Assembly (NCBI GenBank): GCA_026225435.1
Contig: JAMFST010000623.1
Span: 1 to 17,061 of the forward strand
Source of the DNA: Labilithrix luteola
GTDB lineage: Bacteria; Myxococcota_A; Polyangia; Polyangiales; Polyangiaceae
DNA length: 17,061 bases
Direction of reading: 5' to 3'
Under the pieces are notes generated by a model that worked only from the letters and a program-made list of their open reading frames with translations, was not told where the DNA came from and did not search any database. The position numbers and the translations under genes are program-made. Below are positions 6,822 to 14,516 of the stretch, piece by piece; the stretch's first letter is position 1; every line of letters starts with the position of its first letter.

Positions 6822-7865
6822 TCAGCCGTCGCGGCGGCACTTCACGACGACCTTTCCGACGTTGTTCGTCCCGCGCAGGAAGTCGACGAACGCCGTCTGC
6901 AGCGCCGCCGCCTCGAAGGGGACCGTCTGCGTGATCACCGGCCGCAGCTTCCCCTGCTCGTACCAGTCGATCGCCCGCTGCAGCCCTTCCATGACCTCCG
7001 GCATCCGCGCCTCGAACTGCGGATCCACCTGGTAGCGGCCGAGATCGCCGATCACCATCTTCGCCCCGCGCGCCTCGACCACCGCCGTGACGTCGCCGGC
7101 CTCGACCCGCTGCAGCTGCAGGGGGGTGCCGAGGCGGATGTACTCACCGCCGGCGGCGACGCAGGCGGCGGAGCGTTCGAAGGACGACTGGCTGTACGTC
7201 GAGTCGTAGACGAGCTCGGCCCCCTTGCCGCCGGTGAGGCGCATCACCTCGGCGACGACGTCCTGCTTCGAGTAGTCGATGACCGCGTCGAGCTTCAGGT
7301 CGTGGAGCAGGCGAAGGCTGTCCGCCTTTCCCGCCGAGGCGATCACCTTCAGGCCGTACAGCCTGGCGATCTGCGCCGCGAAGTGGCCGACGCCGCCGCC
7401 CGCTCCGGCGACGTAGATCCACTTGCCGGCGTCCTTCCGCACATCTGCGGCGATGACCAGCGACTCGTACGCCGTGAGGAAGGCGACCCCGTAGGTGCTC
7501 GCCTCCGCGGCCGGGAGAGCGCCGCGCTTGTGGATCCTCGCAGCCGTCACCACGGCCATCTCGGCGAAGCAGCCGCCGCGCTCGGCGCCGCCGAAGACCT
7601 GATCGCCGACGGCGAAGGAGGCGCCTGCGCCGGTGCCGACCTCCACCACCTCGCCGCTGAAGTCGAAGCCGAGAACGTACGGTTCGGGGAGCTGGAACAG
7701 ATTCCGCTGCGCGAGCCCGGGATCCATCTTGTTGATGGAGGCGTGGTCGACGCGGACGAGCACCTCGCCCTCGTCCAGCGCCGTGACGGTCTTCTTCCGC
7801 AGGCTGACGGGCGATCCGGCGTGCTCGATGGCGAGAGAGTCGAAGGTGACGGGGAGCTGGGACAT
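6822..7865 (-). CDS. Zinc-independent MDR oxidoreductase (quinone oxidoreductase-like)
   Basis: A 347-residue medium-chain dehydrogenase/reductase. The N-terminal GroES-like domain (about 1-125) carries NKMDPGLAQRN and EPYVLGFDFSGEV, close to the family consensus. The Rossmann domain has the NADPH motif AGAGGGVG (153-160). The usual structural and catalytic zinc ligands (Cys/His sets) are absent, which places it with quinone oxidoreductase/zeta-crystallin-type enzymes and not with alcohol dehydrogenases. Expected reaction: NADPH-dependent reduction of a quinone or activated C=C bond. It is 10 bp downstream of the AraC gene on the same strand, so both are likely on one transcript and the regulator probably responds to a substrate or stress handled by this enzyme (inference). 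Confidence 0.91.
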   Translation of the reverse strand: MSQLPVTFDSLAIEHAGSPVSLRKKTVTALDEGEVLVRVDHASINKMDPGLAQRNLFQLPEPYVLGFDFSGEVVEVGTGAGASFAVGDQVFGGAERGGCFAEMAVVTAARIHKRGALPAAEASTYGVAFLTAYESLVIAADVRKDAGKWIYVAGAGGGVGHFAAQIARLYGLKVIASAGKADSLRLLHDLKLDAVIDYSKQDVVAEVMRLTGGKGAELVYDSTYSQSSFERSAACVAAGGEYIRLGTPLQLQRVEAGDVTAVVEARGAKMVIGDLGRYQVDPQFEARMPEVMEGLQRAIDWYEQGKLRPVITQTVPFEAAALQTAFVDFLRGTNNVGKVVVKCRRDG

Positions 7866-7875
7866 GCCGGTGAGG

Positions 7876-8835
7876 CTAGGACGCCGCCGGATCGCGAACC
7901 ACGTCGTGGCGTCCGGACGATCGCCGCGATCGTCCGTACTCGCGCGGAGAGCAGCCCATGACGCCGCGGAACGCCTTGCGGAAGGCGCTGTCCGACTCGT
8001 AGCCGAGCGAGCCGGCGATCTCGGTGATCGAGTCGCTCGACGTCTCGAGGCGCTGGCTCGCGCGGAGCATGCGCCAGCGCGTGAGGTACTCCATCGGGGT
8101 CGAGCCGACGGTCTCCTTGAAGCGCAGGGCGAAGACCGATCGCGACATGCCGACGTGCTCGGCCAGCTCCTTCACCGTCCAGGGATGCGCCGGGTCGGCG
8201 TGCAGGTAGGTGATGGCCGCGTTCATCTGCTTGTCGGCCAGCGCGAAGAGCCAGCCGACGCCGCCGACGCCTCCCGAAGCGCCGTCCGTCAGGTGCAGGC
8301 GCAGCGCCTGGATCAGCATGGTGTAGGCGAGCTGCTGGGCGATGAGCGAGCCGCCCGGCTGCGGATCGCGCAGCTCGTCGCGCAGGCGCTCGAGCGACCA
8401 GCGCATGGTCGCCTTCTGCGCCTCGTCGCGGAGGTGCACGACCGGCGGCAGCATCTCGAGGAGGAACGCGGCGTGATGCCCGGTGAGGTGGAAGTAGCCG
8501 CCGACCAGGTACGTCCCGGGATCTCCGTCGGGTTGCTCCTCGCCGATGAGCGGTTGCCGGCGGCGCAGCTCGGCGACGTCGATCGCCGGGAGCGACAGGT
8601 CCGTCGCCAGGCGAAACGGGAGCCCGCGAGGCAGCAGGCAGCACTCGCCCGCCTTCAGCAGGATCGGCTCGGGCAGCCCCTCGATCGCGAGCCAGCACTC
8701 ACCGGAGGCCACCGCGTAGCACTTGATCCCCTGGTGGCGGCCGAACTGCACCGCGAGCTCGCCGTCGACGTGGAAGCCGCGCGCCGCGAAGCTGCGCGAC
8801 TGGAGCGAGGCGAGCACGTCGGAGAGCGGGTCCAT
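7876..8835 (-). CDS. AraC-family regulator with N-terminal cupin domain
   Basis: A 319-residue regulator. The first 190 or so residues look like the AraC-type cupin (cupin_6) sensor: the DGELAVQFG opening, the VASGECWLAIEG strand pair, LLKAGECCLLPRG, then a helical stretch with QLAYTMLIQALRLHL. A Gly-rich linker (186-194) leads to the double helix-turn-helix at 205-303 (WTVKELAEHVGMSRSVFALRFK and the second HTH ITEIAGSLGYESDSAFRKAFR), ending with the typical G-x-SPREY. It is the first gene of a pair with the downstream MDR enzyme, a common arrangement for this subgroup. The ATG at 8835 has only a weak ribosome-binding site (GCGAG). Confidence 0.93.
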   Translation of the reverse strand: MDPLSDVLASLQSRSFAARGFHVDGELAVQFGRHQGIKCYAVASGECWLAIEGLPEPILLKAGECCLLPRGLPFRLATDLSLPAIDVAELRRRQPLIGEEQPDGDPGTYLVGGYFHLTGHHAAFLLEMLPPVVHLRDEAQKATMRWSLERLRDELRDPQPGGSLIAQQLAYTMLIQALRLHLTDGASGGVGGVGWLFALADKQMNAAITYLHADPAHPWTVKELAEHVGMSRSVFALRFKETVGSTPMEYLTRWRMLRASQRLETSSDSITEIAGSLGYESDSAFRKAFRGVMGCSPREYGRSRRSSGRHDVVRDPAAS

Positions 8836-8886
8836 GATCTCGCTTTCGATGCTCGCACGGGGCGAGACGTGTCGTGTGGTCTGCGC

Positions 8887-9450
8887 TCAGGCGACGCGCG
8901 CGAGGGCGACCTGCGAGAGCAGGCGCATGGTGCCGAGCCCGTCCTCGAGCTGCTCCTGCAGGCGTGAGCGGAGGGTCGCCGGGGCGAGCTGGAGGCGGGC
9001 GTCGATGGTCGCGTCCGCGAGCTTCAACTGGCCGTGGAGCGAGCTGGCGATGCGGCGCATCGGCTCGTTCTCCGGCAGGCAGTACATCCAGACGAAGCGC
9101 GCGCCGCGGTTCTGCGCGACGCGCAGCGCCCGCCGGGTGAGACCGCCGCCGACGCCGGCCCGCTGGTACGGATCCTCGACCGACACCGCCAGCTCGGCCG
9201 AGCTCCGGTCGGTCAGCGAGGCGAAGACGATCTCCGCGGCACCGTGCAGCCGTCCGTCGACGAAGGCGCCGATGATCTGCGTGCGCCGCGGGTCCATCCG
9301 CGCGACGTGCTGGTCGATGGTCTCGTCGCTGGTGAACCCGTGGAAGCGCAGGTGGCGATCCGTGGGGGAGAGCGCGTGCAGGTGGTCGCGGTAGAGCGAA
9401 CGCTCCCCGGAACGCAGCTTGCGGAACGCGCACGTATGGGCTTTCGACAT
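8887..9450 (-). CDS. GNAT-family N-acetyltransferase
   Basis: A 187-residue protein with the acetyl-CoA-binding signature of the GNAT fold. Motif A is visible as AVSVEDPYQRAGVGGGL (about 87-104, the Q-x-x-G-x-G/A loop), preceded by strand AAEIVFASL and followed by the helix TRRALRVAQNRG and strand ARFVWMYCLPEN. The start at 9450 is set by a strong GAGGAGG site 5 nt upstream; an ATG at 9483 would add 11 residues and lie inside a dyad. The C-terminal 45 residues are a charged extension (LRSRLQEQLEDGL) beyond the core. The opening (RKLRSGERSLYRDHLHALSPTDRHLRFHG) resembles GNATs that sit in regulatory acetyltransferase proteins, but no second domain is present. The substrate is unknown. Confidence 0.9.
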   Translation of the reverse strand: MSKAHTCAFRKLRSGERSLYRDHLHALSPTDRHLRFHGFTSDETIDQHVARMDPRRTQIIGAFVDGRLHGAAEIVFASLTDRSSAELAVSVEDPYQRAGVGGGLTRRALRVAQNRGARFVWMYCLPENEPMRRIASSLHGQLKLADATIDARLQLAPATLRSRLQEQLEDGLGTMRLLSQVALARVA

Positions 9451-9455
9451 CGATG

Positions 9456-9462
9456 CCTCCTC
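9456..9462 (-). promoter_or_regulatory. Shine-Dalgarno site deciding the acetyltransferase start
   Basis: GAGGAGG on the minus strand, 5 nt before the ATG at 9450. It is among the strongest ribosome-binding sites in the window and decides between the 9450 and 9483 starts. Confidence 0.75.
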
Positions 9463-9469
9463 GGCATCA

Positions 9470-9489
9470 GACGAATGATGCATTGCGTC
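9470..9489. promoter_or_regulatory. Imperfect dyad upstream of the acetyltransferase gene
   Basis: GACG-AATG and CATT-G-CGTC form an imperfect inverted repeat (one bulged base, 3-bp centre) just upstream of the Shine-Dalgarno site. A TTGACG hexamer on the minus strand (9500-9495) could be a -35 element, but no good -10 is found at the right spacing. A protein-binding site or 5' UTR hairpin are both possible. Confidence 0.3.
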
Positions 9490-9528
9490 ATAGACGTCAA
9501 GCGGGGCCGTGAAATTAGGCGATCTTGG

Positions 9529-10158
9529 TCATGACCAGGAGGTGGAGAGCGTCAGGCGCCCACGGCTGGGAGAGTGGATCAGCTCGACGCGCGCAGGGGT
9601 CACGCCGACGAACTTCAAGCCGGCGCGGACGTTCCCGCAGACGATGGAGCGGAAGTAATTCAGGTGAGCCAGCCCGTCGAAGCCGGCCCACTCCAGCTGC
9701 GCCCCCGCCGGCCCCTGGCGAATGACCTCGACGCTGCCCCCCTGAAAGAGGCGGCCGTACAGCCGGTCGAACCGGGTGAGCAGGGTCCACGGGGTCACGC
9801 CCATGGCGCGGACGCTGCGCACCAGCGTGGAGAGGAAGATCCCCTGCAGCGCGTCGGCTCCGGACTCGCCGATGGCGCCGATCTCGGCGGTGGAAAGTCC
9901 CAGCTCGTCGCACGCCTGGTAGTGGACGACGGCGAGGCGGAGAGGGAGCCAGCCGGGCGCCAGCGCGAGCAGGAGGTCGTCGCGGAACTGGGGCGGAACA
10001 CGGTCGCGGTAGCGCTCGAGATGTCCGCGCGCGCGCAGCGTGCGGATCGACGTCTGGATGATCGTGCTTCGCACCTGGGTCACCGGCAGGATCTGCCTGG
10101 TGTGGGCGACGATGAGGGTCGGTCCGACCGAGGGAGAGGTGACGCGGGCTGCTTCCAC
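9529..10158 (-). CDS. Hypothetical protein, possibly a myxobacterial paralogous family
   Basis: A 209-residue protein with no signal peptide, membrane segment or recognised catalytic motif. The visible pattern is a helical N-terminal part (STIIQTSIRTLRARGHLERY, about 31-50), then GWLPLRLAVVHYQACDELGL (69-88), a helix through GADALQGIFLSTLVRSV, GVTPWTLL (120-127) and a beta-rich C-terminal third with GGSVEVIRQGP. The general layout recalls the 180-200-residue paralogous families found in many copies in myxobacteria (DUF2378-like), but I cannot confirm the family. The only start is a GTG at 10158 with no clear Shine-Dalgarno; the first conserved-looking segment begins near residue 26, so the real start may be a GTG further in. 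It is 49 bp after the membrane-protein gene on the same strand. Confidence 0.66.
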   Translation of the reverse strand: MEAARVTSPSVGPTLIVAHTRQILPVTQVRSTIIQTSIRTLRARGHLERYRDRVPPQFRDDLLLALAPGWLPLRLAVVHYQACDELGLSTAEIGAIGESGADALQGIFLSTLVRSVRAMGVTPWTLLTRFDRLYGRLFQGGSVEVIRQGPAGAQLEWAGFDGLAHLNYFRSIVCGNVRAGLKFVGVTPARVELIHSPSRGRLTLSTSWS

Positions 10159-10207
10159 GGCACGGAGAACGGCAGCGGACGGGAAAGCTGAAGTCGAATC
10201 GGCGAGG

Positions 10208-11881
10208 TCACGGCGTCGCGACGATGATTCGCTCCGGCGGGTCGCAGTCGTGGAGGCGGAGGAAGCTCAGCTCCGCGAGGGGCCGGTCGAAGCGGTAGCG
10301 GAGCGCTTCGACCCCCCGGTCGCTGCGCTGCTCGAGGGAGACCGTCGCACCGGGGATCCGCTGCGTGCCGGCCTCCACCAGAGGCGGCGGGCGCACCACA
10401 TTCCAGTCCGGGCCTCGCTCGTCGTCCGCAGAGCGCGCGGGGAGCTGCACGCGAACCGGGATGTCGAGCACGCCCCGCGCAACTCGCGCCACGAGGGTAT
10501 GCGCGTCCACCACCGTCAACAGCGGGGCCTCGTCGTCGGCGGTGACCGGTACGGCGTAGAGCGAGGCGTTGGGCACGAAGAGCGAAGGCGACTCGCGGCA
10601 CATGGAGTCCCCGACGGTGACGATGGTGTCGCCGGCGGGGATGGTGGCGAGGATTCGCGGGAGCGCCGCCGCGAGGCGCCGCTGGGCGATGACGCCTATC
10701 TGCAGGCGGCCCATGAGGAACGCCTGGACGGCGAGCGCCACGAGGGCGACGGCCGCACATCCCCGCGCCAGCCGGCGCGCTCGTGCCGGCTCACCGTCCC
10801 AGCACGCCGCCAGGACCAGCGGCCCCCCGAGCAGGACCGGCAGGTACAGCTGACGGAAGGTAGAAAAATTGAGCTTCGACACGGTGGCGCGCGTCAGCCA
10901 GGGGGCGAGGAGCAGCAGCGCGAACACGGCGAGCCCGAGCCACCCGACGCGCGAGCGGCGCACCGCCAGGAGCACCCCGACGAGCAGCAGGAGCGCGAGC
11001 ACGATCGCCCACGGCTCGCCGGCAACGCGGTGCACCAGGTATGTCTTCGCCGAGCGCGGATCGAAGATGCCGAACGTCTTGATGACGTAGGCGGTCGCGT
11101 CGAGCCGCGCGCTGGTCCACACCTCGTCGAGCGGCCGCAGCGGGCCGGACTCCGGCGCGTACAGGCCGCGGCGGACGGCCAGCGCGAGCCACGTGTACGG
11201 GGCCAGCAAGGCAAGCAGCCCGAGACGCCGCGGCTCGGCGAGACCACGCCATGATCGGGCGGCGACCGCGTCGGCCAGGAGGAGCGCGAGCGGCAGCACG
11301 ACCGCCGCCTCGTACGAGATCATCGCCAGGAACGCGAAGCCGAGGGCGCGCGCATACGAGAGGCGAGAACCGGTGCGGCGCATCCGCTCCCAGTCCGCCG
11401 CCCCGATGACCGCGAACAGACCGGCCACGGCGACCGGTTGCGTATTGAGCGCGCCGACCACCTCGGCGGAGGCGGGATGCACCGCCGGCACGAGCGCGAC
11501 GACGAACGCCGGTAGCGGCGGCAGGTAGCGGCGCGCCAGAGCGTGGACGACGAGGCAGCTGGCGGCCACCAGGCCAAGCGTCACCAGATGATAGGGCGCC
11601 GCCTCCAGGCCAAAGAGCTTCCACTGGCACCACAGGAGCGCGCTCGACGGGACGCGGACGAAGCGCCGCTGGAACACCTCGCCCGCCCACCAGGACACGT
11701 AGTCGGCGGAAGGGGCGTCGTAGTCGAACGCGAAGAGATGCCGCCGCCATCCGGCGGAGCGCAGGTTGTCGACGACGTAGGCATCGTCCCCCTCGAGCGG
11801 ACGGAAGGCGGCGAGCGTGAGCGTCACCGCCGCGACGAGAGCGAGCAGGAGACGCGCTGGCCATGCGGGGCGGCGAGCCAT
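10208..11881 (-). CDS. Polytopic membrane protein, GT-C glycosyltransferase-like
   Basis: A 557-residue protein with about ten predicted hydrophobic segments (roughly 10-26, 97-115, 124-145, 148-163, 178-207, 219-238, 291-308, 313-330, 345-360, 374-391) and a soluble C-terminal domain of about 160 residues. The first loop carries acidic residues (EGDDAY, 30-35) where GT-C enzymes keep their catalytic Asp. HPASAEVVGALNTQ (135-148) resembles the H-P-x-x-x-E motif of TMTC-like and related bacterial GT-C proteins. Such enzymes transfer a sugar from a polyprenyl-phosphate donor on the outer face of the membrane. There is no neighbouring glycan gene cluster, so acceptor and sugar are unknown. The family call is moderate; that it is a membrane protein is certain. 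Confidence 0.8.
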   Translation of the reverse strand: MARRPAWPARLLLALVAAVTLTLAAFRPLEGDDAYVVDNLRSAGWRRHLFAFDYDAPSADYVSWWAGEVFQRRFVRVPSSALLWCQWKLFGLEAAPYHLVTLGLVAASCLVVHALARRYLPPLPAFVVALVPAVHPASAEVVGALNTQPVAVAGLFAVIGAADWERMRRTGSRLSYARALGFAFLAMISYEAAVVLPLALLLADAVAARSWRGLAEPRRLGLLALLAPYTWLALAVRRGLYAPESGPLRPLDEVWTSARLDATAYVIKTFGIFDPRSAKTYLVHRVAGEPWAIVLALLLLVGVLLAVRRSRVGWLGLAVFALLLLAPWLTRATVSKLNFSTFRQLYLPVLLGGPLVLAACWDGEPARARRLARGCAAVALVALAVQAFLMGRLQIGVIAQRRLAAALPRILATIPAGDTIVTVGDSMCRESPSLFVPNASLYAVPVTADDEAPLLTVVDAHTLVARVARGVLDIPVRVQLPARSADDERGPDWNVVRPPPLVEAGTQRIPGATVSLEQRSDRGVEALRYRFDRPLAELSFLRLHDCDPPERIIVATP

Positions 11882-11968
11882 GCGGTGGCGACTCTACCTT
11901 GTCGACCGGTCGTCACCACAGCTGACCGATGTCGAACAGCACGCCTGCCACCGCGCGCGAATCTCCAG

Positions 11969-12118
11969 TCAGCCGCGATGGCGCTGGCGCCAGGAGGCGG
12001 GGGTGACCTTCTCGCGCGCGGAGAAGACGCGCGTGAGGTGACTCTGATCGGCGAAGCCGCACGTCGTCGCGACGGCGGAGATGGTCAGATCGTGGCGGCG
12101 CAGCAGCGATGCGCCACG
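11969..12118 (-). pseudogene. Remnant of an AraC-family regulator gene (C-terminal HTH only)
   Basis: Reading the minus strand to a TGA at 11971-11969 gives 49 residues with the second half of an AraC DNA-binding domain: LLRRHDLTISAVATTCGF, then ADQSHLTRVFSAREKVTPAS, and WRQRHRG as the last residues. The match to the family (DLTISAVA-x-x-CGFADQSHLTRVF-x(6)-TPxxWR) is clear. Upstream in the same frame there is no start codon and the similarity stops near 12120, where the thioesterase gene region begins on the other strand. The first HTH and sensor domain are therefore missing. It is best explained as the 3' stump of a regulator whose 5' part was lost when the sequence to the right was joined. 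It fills most of the 284-bp gap here. Confidence 0.82.
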
Positions 12119-12165
12119 GGGCTTGACCGCGGCGCCGGCGAGGCGTGCAATTTCCTCTCGCCGCC

Positions 12166-12582
12166 ATGACCACTCCAGATCCGACCGTCGACTTCGCCGC
12201 GCTCATGCCCTTCGCCGTGAAGTGCGGGGTGACCATCGCACTTGCCACGCCGGCCGAGGTGCGCGGGCAGCTCCCTTGGGCGCCCGACCTCTGTACCGGC
12301 GCGGGGACCATGCACGGCGGGGCGCTGATGACGCTGGCCGACTCGGTCGCAGCGCTGTGCGCCTTCCTCAACCTGCCGGAGGGGGCGGTCACCTCGACCA
12401 TCGAGTCCAAGACCAACTTCCTGCGTGGCGTGCGCGGCGGGTCGGCCAGCGCGGTGGCCTCGCCGATCCACGTCGGCCGGACCACCATCGTCGTCCAGAC
12501 GGACATCCGCGACGACGACGGCAAGCGCGTGGCGATCGTCACCCAGACGCAGGCGGTCACACCGGCAGGAGTTCAGCGCTAG
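12166..12582 (+). CDS. PaaI-like hotdog-fold thioesterase
   Basis: A 138-residue protein with the hotdog-fold thioesterase pattern. TMHGGALMTLADSVAALCAF (49-68) holds the HGG motif and the acidic residue (Asp59) typical of PaaI/YdiI-like acyl-CoA thioesterases. It is followed by STIESKTNFLRGVRGG and the strand TTIVVQTDIRDDDGKRVAIVTQTQ. It would hydrolyse an acyl- or aryl-CoA in the cytosol. The ATG at 12166 is preferred; a GTG at 12145 would add seven residues and lacks support. Its stop codon is directly followed by the ATG of the glutathione transferase gene, so the two are translationally coupled or at least co-transcribed. Confidence 0.9.
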   Translation: MTTPDPTVDFAALMPFAVKCGVTIALATPAEVRGQLPWAPDLCTGAGTMHGGALMTLADSVAALCAFLNLPEGAVTSTIESKTNFLRGVRGGSASAVASPIHVGRTTIVVQTDIRDDDGKRVAIVTQTQAVTPAGVQR

Positions 12583-13218
12583 ATGTACATCGTCTTCGGT
12601 GACAAGGGTTCCGGCGCGTTCTCAGCCGAGGCGGCGCTCGCCGAGGCGGGCGCACCGTACGAGCTGCGCCTCGTCTCGCTGGAGAAGGACGAGCAGCACA
12701 CGCCGGAGTTCCTCGCGCTCAACCCGACCGGCAAGATGCCGGCGCTGCGCTTGCCGAACGGCGAGATCGTGACCGAGTCGCTGGCGATCATGCTGACCGT
12801 CGCGGACCGCTACCCGGACGCGAAGCTCTTGCCGCCGGTGGGGACCGACGAGCGCACCCGGGCGTACCGCTGGCTCTCCTTCATGGCGACGGAGATCTAC
12901 CCCATGGTGGAGATCAGCGACTACGCCGAGCGCTTCACCGGCAAGGGGGACCAGTCGGGGGCGTTGCGCGCGACCGTGCGCGAGCGGATCCGGGATCGCG
13001 TTCTCGTCGTCGAGCGCGAGATCAAGGGACCGTGGTTCCTCGGGAGCGAGCTCTCGCTGGTGGACATCTACGCCGCGATGTTCTCCCGCTGGCGCGGCAG
13101 CCTGGGGACCGAGTGGGTCACCGGCGGGCGCATCGCCAGGCTCGACGCGATCTCCAAGAGTCTCTCCGAACGGCCGCGGTTGACCGAGGTGTGGAAGCGG
13201 CACTTCTGGAAGGACTAG
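12583..13218 (+). CDS. Glutathione S-transferase
   Basis: A 211-residue cytosolic GST. The thioredoxin-like N-terminal domain (about 1-80) has the NPTGKMPAL segment (47-55) with the cis-proline and the glutathione-binding ES pair (Glu65-Ser66). The all-helical C-terminal domain (about 85-211) includes LVDIYAAMFSRW, corresponding to the capping-box region (S/T-x-x-D). The first-strand loop GDKGSGAFS carries serines that may serve as the activating residue. It starts with zero gap after the thioesterase stop codon. The pair could serve detoxification or breakdown of an activated aromatic or acyl substrate (inference). Confidence 0.92.
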   Translation: MYIVFGDKGSGAFSAEAALAEAGAPYELRLVSLEKDEQHTPEFLALNPTGKMPALRLPNGEIVTESLAIMLTVADRYPDAKLLPPVGTDERTRAYRWLSFMATEIYPMVEISDYAERFTGKGDQSGALRATVRERIRDRVLVVEREIKGPWFLGSELSLVDIYAAMFSRWRGSLGTEWVTGGRIARLDAISKSLSERPRLTEVWKRHFWKD

Positions 13219-13301
13219 CGCAGGCGATTCTTGGCGCTTTCGCCGCGTCGGCGATGGCGCGGCGGTTGACGGCGTGGAGCAAGATCGTTTCTCCTGTGCA
13301 C

Positions 13302-14516
13302 ATGAAGCGAGTGCTCTCCCTCGATGGCGGAGGCACCTGGGCGCTGGTGCAGGCGCGGGCGCTGGCCGACATCTTCGGGGAGAGCACACCGGGACCGTAC
13401 ATCCTCGGCTGCTTCGACCTCGTGGTCGCCAACTCCGGAGGGAGCATCGTCGCCGCGGCGCTCGCGTGCGGGAAGACGCCCGGAGAGGTGGCGGCGCTGT
13501 TCGCCGATGCGACCCAGCGGCGCGCCATCTTCGCGGCCCTCCCCTGGGCGCCGCTGCGGGGCGACGGCGTGCTCCCGAAGTACTCCACCGTGGCGAAGCG
13601 TGCCGCGCTGGAGAAGATGCTCGCCACCGCCGACCCGCGCGCGACGAGCGCTCCGCTGTCTTGCTGGCGGGACGATCACGGCGGCCCGGACCTGCTCATC
13701 CTGGCGTTCGACTACGACGTGAATCGCGCCGCGTTCTTTCGCAGCAACGTGGCGAGCCGGGCCGCTTCACAAGACGGCGCGGCGCCCGTGCAGGCGACCC
13801 TCCTCGACGCGGTGCACGCGTCCACCAACGCTCCCGTCCTGTACTTCGACGCGCCGGCACAGGTGGGCCAGGGGGAGGCGAGCCGCCGTTACTGGGACGG
13901 CGCCATCGCCGGTTACAACAACCCCGTCCTCGCCGGCGTGATCGAAGCGCTCGCCAACGGAGAGCCGGCCTCGACGATCGAGGTGGTCTCGATCGGGACG
14001 GGCACCGTACGAAGGCCGCGGCGCACGGGGGGGGAAGACGGCGACGCGTACGCCGGGGGAGGCCGGCCAGGTCTGCTCGGCGACATCCGCAAGCTGGCGA
14101 CGGCCATCCTCGACGATCCGCCGGACGCAGCCAGCTTCACCAGCCACGTGGTCCTCGGCGGCCATCTCCCGCGCGCCGCGGGCGACGTCGTGCAGGACGG
14201 GCCGGTCATCCGCCTGAGCCCCTCGATCCAGCCGCGACGATCGACGGACGGTTGGTCCTGGCCCGCCGGCGCGGCGCTGCGCGATGGCGATCTCCAGGCG
14301 CTGGCGAACCTCGACATGGACGCCGTCAGCGACGAGGACGTCGACTTGATCGAGCGCCTCTGTCGCGACTGGATCGCCGGAGCCGTCCCCAACCAACCGA
14401 TCCGCACGAACGACGACCTCGCCGCGGAGATCGGGCACGACCGCTACGAAGCGGGCCGCGATCTCGTGCGCGCGAGGCTCAGCTTCCGCGAGCGCGCAGA
14501 CCCGCCAGGAGCGTGA
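13302..14516 (+). CDS. Patatin-like phospholipase/acyl hydrolase with atypical nucleophile elbow
   Basis: A 404-residue protein of the patatin fold, which uses a Ser-Asp dyad to hydrolyse acyl esters. Visible are the oxyanion loop LDGGGTWAL (Asp8-Gly11), the nucleophile region FDLVVANSGGSIV (Ser45) and the catalytic Asp in RRYWDGAIAGYNNPV (Asp199). The elbow reads A-N-S-G-G where the family norm is G-x-S-x-G. I recall a proteobacterial subfamily with NSGGS, so this may be a subfamily feature. The start is unsure: ATG 13302 gives the usual short lead to the DGGG loop; ATG 13254 would add 16 residues, and neither has a good ribosome-binding site. It lies 83 bp after the GST gene. The gene contains a run of eight G (14027-14034). 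Its last 38 bp overlap the convergent TetR gene. Confidence 0.85.
   Translation: MKRVLSLDGGGTWALVQARALADIFGESTPGPYILGCFDLVVANSGGSIVAAALACGKTPGEVAALFADATQRRAIFAALPWAPLRGDGVLPKYSTVAKRAALEKMLATADPRATSAPLSCWRDDHGGPDLLILAFDYDVNRAAFFRSNVASRAASQDGAAPVQATLLDAVHASTNAPVLYFDAPAQVGQGEASRRYWDGAIAGYNNPVLAGVIEALANGEPASTIEVVSIGTGTVRRPRRTGGEDGDAYAGGGRPGLLGDIRKLATAILDDPPDAASFTSHVVLGGHLPRAAGDVVQDGPVIRLSPSIQPRRSTDGWSWPAGAALRDGDLQALANLDMDAVSDEDVDLIERLCRDWIAGAVPNQPIRTNDDLAAEIGHDRYEAGRDLVRARLSFRERADPPGA
14027..14034 (+). repeat. Eight-G homopolymer within the patatin-like gene
   Basis: A run of eight G encodes the Thr-Gly-Gly step in a low-complexity Gly-rich loop of the patatin-like protein. Such runs are prone to slippage and to sequencing error. 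A one-base change here would truncate or extend the last 40% of the protein. Confidence 0.5.

Noticed and set aside
5257..7035. A 592-codon plus-strand open frame
   Set aside because: It is antisense to the esterase gene and part of the MDR gene. The Arg/Val/His-rich composition and lack of any motif mark it as a shadow.
9451..9483. Earlier ATG at 9483 for the acetyltransferase
   Set aside because: The strong GAGGAGG site lies directly before the ATG at 9450, while the 9483 ATG has no ribosome-binding site.
10040..11254. A 404-codon plus-strand open frame
   Set aside because: It is antisense to the GT-C-like membrane protein and the hypothetical gene. The highly charged Arg/Glu-rich product is an artefact of the hydrophobic codons on the other strand.
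13032..13301. Upstream extension of the patatin-like frame into the GST gene
   Set aside because: The extra residues are a shifted reading of the GST gene and would put over 90 non-family residues before the DGGG loop.
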